From Telmatospirillum sp. (GTDB taxonomy: Bacteria; Pseudomonadota; Alphaproteobacteria; Rhodospirillales; Magnetospirillaceae), in the NCBI GenBank assembly GCA_009712185.1, contig WASQ01000153.1, positions 1 to 52,138 of the forward strand: a DNA stretch of 52,138 bases, given 5' to 3'. The position numbers and the translations under genes were made by a program. Shown here piece after piece: positions 47,001-52,138 of the stretch. Every line of letters begins with the position of its first letter. Position 1 is the stretch's first letter. Below the pieces are notes generated by a model that was not told the DNA's origin, did no database searches, and saw nothing but the letters and a program-made list of their open reading frames with translations.

Positions 47001-49484
47001 GCCGACCGGCGCCGCCAGATCCACCGGCTCCATCGTCTCTCCGGCCGGCGGCGGGACAACGGCGGCCGGGATGGAGACCCCTCGATCGTCCCCCGCCGGA
47101 TCCATCGGCGCGTCGTTCCCGCGAACGGACGCCGGCGGATGCGCGGGCGCCGCCGCGGAAGACTTGCCATACCGGTCCCGCAGGAAGGGATAGCCCGGCA
47201 ACGACAACCGGCGGCAAGGGGATGGGGGCCAGGACAGGACGGCACCCTCGGTCCAGACCTCCGCGACACGCGCCAGATCGCCCCGCCGGAACCAGTGGGC
47301 GACGACCTCGCGAAGGTCGGGATCCCCCCGGAACAGGCGCGCGATCCGGTCGTCGCCACCGGCATTGCCGATGACGCATCCCCCGATGTCCGTGGTGCCG
47401 CCGGCAAGCGCCCGCAACTTTTCGATCAGGTCGGGCAGAGAGCCCACAATCAGGGCCGCCCGTTCCGCCAGCGCCGGACGGCCGGCCTGGAGGGTATGGG
47501 CCACCTGTTCCAGCGAAACCTCCGGCGGGAAGTCCTCCGCCTGACTGTCGGCCGGGGTGACGTCTGCCGGCCGCCCCGCCGTCGCCGGTCCGGGGTGGCC
47601 TGTCCGCGCCTCCCGTCGTCCGGCAATCCGCCGGCCAAGGCCGGCCACCGTCAGTTCGGCCAGCGCCGGATCGGCCTGATCGGGCCGAAGATCGGCCGGC
47701 CAGCCCGACCGCTCCGCCATCCGGGCGGCCAGCGCCAGCAGATGCCCGGGTCCGACGCCATAAAGATCGAGACGTCCGTCGGGATCGATGCTGTCCGGGG
47801 CCACGCCCAGAAGACCGGCAAGCTGCACCCGCAGGTCCTCGATGACCGCCCCGGCGTCCGGGCCGGCAGGGGGGGCATCGCCGTCGCGCCACTCCGGCGC
47901 CACGGTCATCCCGGGAGTCGTTACAGGGACTACCCCGCTGGCGGACGCGTCGCAAAGCGCATCCGCCAGTGTCGCGGCATAGACCCGCAGACGGTCCGGC
48001 GTGGCCGCCGACAAGGGCACCAGGACCGGCTGGCCTGACGCCCGCCCTGACCGGCGCTCCGCCGGCCCCTCCTCCCCGGCGACCACGAACTCCTCCAGCA
48101 CGACATGGGCATTGGTGCCGCTGAGACCGAGAGAGGTCACGGCCGCCATGCGGGGCAGTCCCCCCTGGGTCGGCCAGAGGGCCGGCCTGTCATCGATCGT
48201 GATCGCGCCGCCGTCGAGATCGATCATCGGATTGAGCGTCCGCCAGGAGGGCATGCCGACGTGGCGGCCGTGGCGCAGCGACAACAAGGCTTTGATGACA
48301 CCGATGGCGCCGGCCGCGGCGCCGGAATGGCCGATGAAGGCCTTGGCGCTGCCGATCCGGCAGAACCCCCGGCGCGCCGTCAGTTGGGCGAAGGCCCGCG
48401 CCAGGGCGTTGGCCTCGATGGGATCGCCCAGCTTCGTGCCTGTTCCATGGGCCTCGACATATCCGATCCTCTCCACGTCGATCGAGAAGCGGCGATAGGC
48501 GTCCAGAATCAACCGCTCCTGGGCCTCGCCATTGGGGGCGGTGATGCCGTTGCTGGCGCCATCATGATTGACGGCGCTGGCCCGGATGACGCCCTGGATC
48601 GGATCGCCGTCGGCGAGGGCGTCATCCAGCCGCTTCAACGCCAGCATCGCGACACCCTCGCTGAAGACTGTGCCATTGGCCGCGGCGTCGAAGGTCCGGC
48701 ATTGGCCGTCGGGAGACAGCATGCCGCTCTGCCCCAGCGCCGACAGGGTCTCCTGGCCCAGCCCGGCATAGACGCCGCCGGCCAGCGCCAGGGAGGATTC
48801 GCCGGACCGGAGGCTTTCGCAGGCGAGATGAATCGCCACCAATGAGGAGGAGCAGGCCGTGTTCACGACCAGCGCCGGCCCGCGCAGATTGAGAAGATAG
48901 GAGACGCGGCCGGCCACGATCGCGTCCGAGGCGCCGCTCAGGGTCTCGTGAACGTAGCCGGTCGGTTCCGCCCCGAGAAAGACGCCGACCGGGCGCCCGG
49001 CGAGGGATCCGGGATCGATCCCCGCGTTCTCGAGCGCGCGCCAGCTTTCCCGCAGCGCCAGACGCTGATGCGGGCTCATGGAATGGGCCTCGAAAGCCGG
49101 GATTCCGAAAAAGGCGGGATCGAAGGCGTCGCGGTCGGTCAGCACACCCCCCCAGCGATAGGGCTGGTGGGCGCCCCGCAAATAGTCTTCCGGCAGGGCG
49201 CCGGTGGTGATGCGTCCGGCCTCCAGATTGCGCCAGAACTGCCCGATGTCGAGCGCCCCCGGAAACTCGCCGGCCATGCCGATGACCGCGATACCGCCGG
49301 GAACGCCGCCTCCATCCTGCCCGCCGGACCCACCGGCCCGGGGCCGCGGGGTCGCACGGGTCGCATCCAGCAATGCCCTGGCATGCGCCGGAGCGATCGC
49401 GCCGGACGCATATTGTTCGAGGACGGCCTCGAAATTAAGCGGAGAATCCTGTTTCAAGTTCTTTATCCAACAGTTGGAGGACAT
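41010..49484 (-). CDS. Trans-AT polyketide synthase PKS-2: KS-ACP*-ACP-KS0-ACP-KS-cMT-PCP
   Basis: 2824 residues if started at MSSNCWIKNLKQ (49484). A TTG at 49457 is an alternative; the open frame to 49739 overlaps PKS-1 and is rejected. KS1 is complete (C211 in NTACSSS, H346 in EAHGTGT, H386). After it comes a degenerate ACP-like domain with YGVGPG where DS should be (~547-613), then ACP1 (S857). KS2 has C1118 in DAACSSA but ECSANGS in place of the HGTGT histidine, so it should not elongate. ACP2 has S1597 in GLTSIN. KS3 is complete (C1812, H1947, H1987). Then follow a C-methyltransferase (VLEIGAGTG at ~2467; FGLTSGWWAYEDDR) and a PCP (S2759 in LGGDS). No cis AT, KR or DH is present. Confidence 0.93.
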   Translation of the reverse strand: MSSNCWIKNLKQDSPLNFEAVLEQYASGAIAPAHARALLDATRATPRPRAGGSGGQDGGGVPGGIAVIGMAGEFPGALDIGQFWRNLEAGRITTGALPEDYLRGAHQPYRWGGVLTDRDAFDPAFFGIPAFEAHSMSPHQRLALRESWRALENAGIDPGSLAGRPVGVFLGAEPTGYVHETLSGASDAIVAGRVSYLLNLRGPALVVNTACSSSLVAIHLACESLRSGESSLALAGGVYAGLGQETLSALGQSGMLSPDGQCRTFDAAANGTVFSEGVAMLALKRLDDALADGDPIQGVIRASAVNHDGASNGITAPNGEAQERLILDAYRRFSIDVERIGYVEAHGTGTKLGDPIEANALARAFAQLTARRGFCRIGSAKAFIGHSGAAAGAIGVIKALLSLRHGRHVGMPSWRTLNPMIDLDGGAITIDDRPALWPTQGGLPRMAAVTSLGLSGTNAHVVLEEFVVAGEEGPAERRSGRASGQPVLVPLSAATPDRLRVYAATLADALCDASASGVVPVTTPGMTVAPEWRDGDAPPAGPDAGAVIEDLRVQLAGLLGVAPDSIDPDGRLDLYGVGPGHLLALAARMAERSGWPADLRPDQADPALAELTVAGLGRRIAGRREARTGHPGPATAGRPADVTPADSQAEDFPPEVSLEQVAHTLQAGRPALAERAALIVGSLPDLIEKLRALAGGTTDIGGCVIGNAGGDDRIARLFRGDPDLREVVAHWFRRGDLARVAEVWTEGAVLSWPPSPCRRLSLPGYPFLRDRYGKSSAAAPAHPPASVRGNDAPMDPAGDDRGVSIPAAVVPPPAGETMEPVDLAAPVGSWLASLVADTIGGQTVDPAVALDEYGVDSIARTRLNHLLSNAFPEASHTLLFEYRDLASLAGFLAARFPGECRSVLAGREGRVVEVTPVAAKEQSAPAAPSSPAGTGAVRAAGRDGTADGIAIVGISARFPGAPDIESFWDVLMTGRSVIGEIPADRWDWRAHYAPAPTPAERFLKSSSKWGAFLDGCFDFDPAFFNLMPVEARNIDPQERLFLEECWKALEDAGYARGKMPSALRRRAGVFAGASKHGFELAGNAQGLELPRTSFGALVNRVSYQLDFGGPSETTDAACSSAMVALHHACAAIRAGTCDLALVGGVNLYLHPSTYVELAATRMLSAGPECRAFGHAADGIVPGEGVAVAVLKPLGRALADGDPIYATILGSAVNHNGRTSGYTVPSPQRQADAIRDALSQGGIDPRTVSYIECSANGSEIGDAVEMTGLTDVFGGRSGVQGHYGVGSVKPNFGHGEAVSGMAQLLKVVLALGRRRLPPTRVPARINPAIDFGRLPFALQDKAEPWTPVVVDGVAAPLRAGVTSIGAGGVNAHVLLQEAPPAAGARAATIVPAGRGESLVPLSARTPDRLRAYVDLWIRYLDRTPGLDLARAAYTLQTGREDLRHRLAILAGDAAGLRDSLIRWRDGRPGAELFEGEADPLRAADPVSHAPGDPRDIARRWVTGERVDWASLSDVSGHPARLSGLPTYPFERRFCGADAGPESLDPVTAPPSAPGPAPSTGSRRLEDVQPVLEDVLTRILGVPAAELRRSTLRDLGLTSINAVTLIDAVNEAFGTAFPTSLAFEFGDSVRLAEHIARTAASHPGPGLYGARGTGDGDVAIVGLACRTPGAADADAFWDVIRDGRDALRDLEDPAALAFFHDHCPGARPPRFGAIPDADAFDSQFFRISPTEAAEMNPAQRVLLEECYHALEDAGYDPSSLRGQKVATVIGTNALPPQSSYTAHALLGSDCSVMAARLAYFLDLRGPALAVDTACSSSLVAIDTARRMVETGEADLALAGGVTVFTHPGIFVTMESLGILSPSRVCRPFDRDADGMLLGEGVGVLVLKRVADAKRDGNRIWGVIRGSGANQDGRTSGITAPSALAQGELIRSVIAESGIDAGDLGYLEAHGTGTKLGDPIEIEGLTEAFSALTDKRGFCAIGSIKGNIGHTTAAAGVLGAIKLLLSMRHGQLPPAANFTGPNPRIDFARSPVFVNPALAPWPRTASGVRLGAVSSFGYSGTNAHLVIEQPPAEPPVRPASRTGALLFPLSAANAAQLRDKAASLRAFLRREGPEISGLADIAATLQRGREAMDHRLVVKAGTTADLIAGLGAFLDGAAAERREGWALFTGHAGASSVPAPATPVLETAGKGAEGEDADVWAWCSGAPLIWDRLRGHQPGRLTGLPGHPFERRRFIRADGLARPPADPKDDDIAVREEGRPTSVADGVPLSLAAVEAAATDWASARPELFRPETVRRAADLNRDLNDLSRDLLLAAFRAEGVFLAAGERHDADALARRLSVEESQRRLFLALLDMLADQGLLSRQQGGFVTTAAAAAAPDGAALRARADDLAGQFGEIGGFLPFLRNCAEAVPAILAGRRRPHEVLFPGGSFEALEGVYGGNESANELLAAIVGEVAAGRLAADPGVRFRVLEIGAGTGSASRHVLPALKPWADRVDYVYTDISKSFAQFGQRRFGKDYPFVAFQALDIERAPPDQGLEAGTFDIALASNVLHATRRMATTLANAATLLRPDGLLVMLEATEVRDYFTLTFGLTSGWWAYEDDRLPGSPLLSIPMWRRALQGVGFSPVRAWPLLGGTEERSAEAVIVARKPDPERDHARPVGMTAADRAPDPMIGPAGPSAAGDPPLSPVLLHAPVASSPVLSSPALPSPVLLSPLMPPPAADGDGDPWANGFERIVAEAWRDVLGQTSVGPADDFLDLGGDSILALQVASRLKQAFPLPLELGTLFEARTVREMAGKLEAEVIERIADLPEDTVSTLLGQTEEMACN
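41352..41411 (-). repeat. Four tandem 15-bp units in the cMT-PCP linker
   Basis: Units beginning AGGGGACAGGAGCAC repeat four times with small changes. On the coding strand they encode a Pro/Ser/Val/Leu-rich pentapeptide repeat (…SSPVL SSPAL PSPVL…) in the interdomain linker of PKS-2, likely expanded by slippage. Confidence 0.8.
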
Positions 49485-52138
49485 CACCGGCGCTGAGTTC
49501 GCCGGCCAGGAAACGTGCGTGAAGGTCCTGCGCCAGCGCGCCCAGTCGCGGATCGGGCGACCCTCCGGCGACGGACGGAGCCGTCCGCGCCGGAAGGGCC
49601 GGAGGGCCCGGCTGGGGAGAGGACGGCTGGAGAGAGGGCGGCTGGGGAGAGGACGGATCCGCGGCATGGCCGTGACCCGCCGGACCCGCCCCGCGCCGGA
49701 CCAGATAGTCGGCAAGCTGGTCGAGCGACGGATAGTCATAGAGAATCGATCCGTTCAGCGGGACGCCGAGGCTGTCGCCGATTTCCGAGGCGAAGGCCAT
49801 GCCCACGATGGAATCGACCCCCTGATCGGCGAAGCTCGTCGCGGGCGAAATCTGCCGTTCCGGGATCCGCAACGCCTTTGCCAGCCGCCCCGTCATCAGA
49901 TCGAGGATGGCCTTGCGACCGGACGCGGGTCCGCCCGCCGCAGTCTCCTGCGTCCTGGCGCGCACCGCGACCGGAGGCGCTGCGGACGGAGCCGGCCGGG
50001 CCTGTGGAGCCGCCGGCGCCATGACCGCGGCGGAGGCGGATCCGGGAATCGCCCCTCCGGACGCCCTGGCTTCGGGCCAGCGGATGCAAAGAAGCTGAGA
50101 GGCGAGCCCCCCGCGCAACAGGCGGACCGCCAGATCAAGCCCGGCCCACGCCTCCCCGTCGTCCAGGAACCCCGCCGCCGGAACGTTGGCGCCCCGTCCC
50201 GCCAGCAGGGCCTTCCATGCGCCCCAGTTGACGATACCGACGGGGAAACCGGCACGGGACGCGAGATCGCGCGCGAAACTGTCCGCGAAGGATACGGCGG
50301 CCGAATAGGCCGGGTGGGTCGCGGCGGCGGCGAACGCCTCGGCCGACGAGAAGAAGCAGAGGAAGTCGAGGGGCTCCTCCCTGACCGCGTCGTAAAGGGC
50401 GATGGCGCCCTCCGCCTTGATCGAAAAGATGCGACGGAACTCCCTCTCGACCAGTCCGGCCCTGGGGCTGTTGGCCGCCCGCATATCGCTGGCCGCGAAG
50501 ATCACCCCGTCGATCGCCCCGAAATCCGCCTTCACGGCGGCAATCGCGGCGCCGATCTGATCGGCCCGCGTCACATCGGCCTGCCGGTAAAGCGGGCGGC
50601 CGGGACCGGCAAACGACGCCAGGGCGGCCGATACCGCCGGGTCGGATGCCGGACGACGGCCGATCCAGGCGACACGGGCGTCGAAATCCCCGATCAGACG
50701 GCGGCTGACCACTCCGCCAACCACGCCGGCGCCGCCCACGATGACATAACGCCCCCCCTTGCGGAATCCCTCGCCCGGGGGCGTTTGTGGCGCCAGGGGG
50801 CGGAAGACCCGGCCATAGCGGCGGCCCCCGTCCAGCCTGACGACCTCACCCCGGTCCGAGGGCGGCTCGTCGTCGATGGCCTGCGCCAGCGCGGCCATGT
50901 CCCCGGCCGGCCTTCCGGCGCCGAAAGCGATTTCCAGGCTGCGGACCTGAAACCGGGGATCGTCCTGGGCGAGGAAATAGCCCAGCCCCGGGAGACCGCT
51001 CCCGCCGGCCCCGGGCCGGTCGCCCGTGACAAGATAGAGGTCCGTCCGATCGGCGATCGCGCCGGCCCGGTCCCTCACCGCGTTGACCAGCGCCAACAGC
51101 CGGGTTTCGACGAAGGGATCACCGGGACTGGCCGGAGGCGCGGCCTCTCCACCGGCCGCCGCGATGACATAGATCGCGTCCAGCGGTCCGGCTGCGGCCA
51201 GGACGCGGTCGACCCAGCCATCCTGGCCGGTGGCCGCCTCCCAGTCGCCGCCGGCATCGGAACGCGGACCGGACGGGGACGACGGCGGATCCAGCCGGAC
51301 ACGCCAGACAAGGGCGTCCGGACGCCTTTGCCGGCAAAGATCGGCGATTGCCGCCACCAGCGGCCGGGCGCTGTCCGGAGCCATCACCAAAATCCGCCCG
51401 GGCCCGCCGCCACGGGCAACGCTTCCCAGTGCCCCCCTGTCCGGACCGCCGGGCCGGACGGGCTGTTCCCGCCAGACAGGGACCGTGGCGATCTGGAAGG
51501 CGACCGGATCGAGCGGCCGGTCGGGCTCCTGGCCGGTCCCTCCGATCCAATGCCGGTCCCCGGCGAAGGGATAAGCAGGCAGGGAAACGCGGCGCGGGTC
51601 TCCGGCGCGGGCGACGCTGTTCCAGGGGACATCCCCGCCCCGCATCCAATGGAGCGCCACGTCCTCCAGCCGGCCGGCGCGGAACCAGGCATCGAGAGTG
51701 GCGGGATCGGCGGGCGCGGGCGCCTCCCCCTCCGCCGCGGAGCCGTCCAGGCCCGGGATGGCCGTTTCCTCGCCGATCGCCTTGTCAAGGGCGTCCAGCA
51801 GGTCCTTGAGGGTGCGCACCACGAAAGCCCGCCGCGCCGGCAACGGCAGACGTCCGACCTGAAGCGTGTAAGCGATGTCCTGAAGGGCCGGCCGGTCATC
51901 GCCGCCATCGGGCCGCGAGAGGGCATCGCGCAGCCGGATCATCACCGCCTGAAGCCGCTCCGGCGTCAGGGCTGAAACGGGTATCAGAACCGGTTGGGCG
52001 ACCGCTCCCCGTTCCGCCGCCCCGGACCGGATGCGTTGCGGCGCCACATACTCCTCGACCACCAGATGAACATTGGAACCGGTCGCGCCGAACGCGCTCA
52101 GTCCGGCCCGTCTTGGCATCTTGCGCCCTTGCGCCGCC
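49435..52138 (-). CDS. Trans-AT polyketide synthase PKS-1, C-terminal part: (KS)-KR-ACP
   Basis: The frame is open at the right window edge; the ATG at 52119 is internal because the sequence upstream continues in frame and the protein enters inside a KS (LSAFGATGSNVHLVVEEY). After the KS linker (ALQDIAYTLQVGR; VSLPAYPFAGDRHWI) comes a ketoreductase of about 450 residues: cofactor motif YVIVGGAGVVGG, Lys in IFSIKAEGA, Ser in CFFSSAEAF and Tyr in HPAYSAAVSF. The tetrad Asn position is Val. A single ACP follows (FADQGVDSIVGM), then a Pro/Ser/Gln linker and a C-terminal helical docking segment (FLAGELSAGDVLQLLDKEL). It precedes PKS-2 in the operon and presumably passes the chain to KS1. Confidence 0.92.
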   Translation of the reverse strand, partial: AAQGRKMPRRAGLSAFGATGSNVHLVVEEYVAPQRIRSGAAERGAVAQPVLIPVSALTPERLQAVMIRLRDALSRPDGGDDRPALQDIAYTLQVGRLPLPARRAFVVRTLKDLLDALDKAIGEETAIPGLDGSAAEGEAPAPADPATLDAWFRAGRLEDVALHWMRGGDVPWNSVARAGDPRRVSLPAYPFAGDRHWIGGTGQEPDRPLDPVAFQIATVPVWREQPVRPGGPDRGALGSVARGGGPGRILVMAPDSARPLVAAIADLCRQRRPDALVWRVRLDPPSSPSGPRSDAGGDWEAATGQDGWVDRVLAAAGPLDAIYVIAAAGGEAAPPASPGDPFVETRLLALVNAVRDRAGAIADRTDLYLVTGDRPGAGGSGLPGLGYFLAQDDPRFQVRSLEIAFGAGRPAGDMAALAQAIDDEPPSDRGEVVRLDGGRRYGRVFRPLAPQTPPGEGFRKGGRYVIVGGAGVVGGVVSRRLIGDFDARVAWIGRRPASDPAVSAALASFAGPGRPLYRQADVTRADQIGAAIAAVKADFGAIDGVIFAASDMRAANSPRAGLVEREFRRIFSIKAEGAIALYDAVREEPLDFLCFFSSAEAFAAAATHPAYSAAVSFADSFARDLASRAGFPVGIVNWGAWKALLAGRGANVPAAGFLDDGEAWAGLDLAVRLLRGGLASQLLCIRWPEARASGGAIPGSASAAVMAPAAPQARPAPSAAPPVAVRARTQETAAGGPASGRKAILDLMTGRLAKALRIPERQISPATSFADQGVDSIVGMAFASEIGDSLGVPLNGSILYDYPSLDQLADYLVRRGAGPAGHGHAADPSSPQPPSLQPSSPQPGPPALPARTAPSVAGGSPDPRLGALAQDLHARFLAGELSAGDVLQLLDKELETGFSA
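49610..49654 (-). repeat. Three tandem 15-bp units in the PKS-1 C-terminal linker
   Basis: Units beginning GGCTGGGGAGAGGAC repeat three times, encoding (S/P)SPQP-like pentapeptides on the - strand between the ACP and the docking helices. The same unit length as in the PKS-2 linker suggests linker growth by slippage. Confidence 0.8.

Noticed and set aside
49485-49739. N-terminal extension of PKS-2 to 49739
   Set aside because: It overlaps the PKS-1 ACP-docking coding sequence in another frame and encodes Arg/Pro/Ser-rich nonsense.

Overview
The window is about 52 kb of very GC-rich, densely packed bacterial chromosome. The gene families suggest an alphaproteobacterium, possibly of the Rhodospirillales: an aa3-type cox operon, a fused IIA-HPr-EI FruB, DUF2189 and DUF2059 proteins, and a chromosomal trans-AT polyketide cluster. 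That placement is inference from gene content; no rRNA or tRNA gene is visible to test it.

Left part (1-12.9 kb). A leftward group holds a TPR/GT41-type glycosyltransferase (cut by the window edge), an antibiotic-biosynthesis-monooxygenase-fold protein, a tandem universal stress protein and a DHA2-family MFS exporter. Across a 0.44 kb divergent spacer lies the rightward operon coxB-coxA-ctaG-coxC for an aa3-type cytochrome c oxidase. It is followed by a secreted esterase, a TrpD2/YbiB-like protein, and an ABC-2 type ATPase/permease pair that ends in a strong hairpin.

Middle part (12.9-31 kb). Two related lipoprotein genes read leftward. Next to them is the decayed 3' end of a 2-hydroxycarboxylate symporter gene. 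A LacI-type regulator (FruR-like) then diverges from a fructose PTS operon, fruB-fruK-fruA plus an exported DUF4432 epimerase-like gene. Two palindromic operators lie in the divergent spacer, and fruK carries a frameshift. A leftward group follows: a free-methionine sulfoxide reductase, a GIY-YIG/DUF123 protein, a DUF2059 protein, and a second respiratory locus. That locus holds ctaB (heme O synthase), an unusual heme-copper-oxidase subunit-I-like protein, a DUF420 protein and a 42-residue membrane protein. A DUF2189 membrane protein and an XRE regulator precede a Sfp-type phosphopantetheinyl transferase coupled to a metallophosphoesterase.

Right part (31-52.1 kb). One leftward operon encodes a trans-acyltransferase PKS/NRPS assembly line, truncated by the right edge. 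In transcription order it is PKS-1 (end of a KS, KR, ACP); PKS-2 (KS, degenerate ACP-like domain, ACP, non-elongating KS, ACP, KS, C-methyltransferase, PCP); an NRPS (C, serine-type A with an embedded methyltransferase, PCP, terminal C-like domain without its catalytic histidines); a trans-acting AT-AT-enoylreductase; and a DUF2267 protein. All junctions overlap, so the genes are probably translated in series. The nearby phosphopantetheinyl transferase is the obvious candidate to activate the carrier domains. The visible modules would give a chain ending in an alpha-methyl-beta-keto acyl group amide-linked to an (N-methyl)serine. No thioesterase is present, and the release step is the main open question. 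I do not recognise this assembly line as any characterised pathway.
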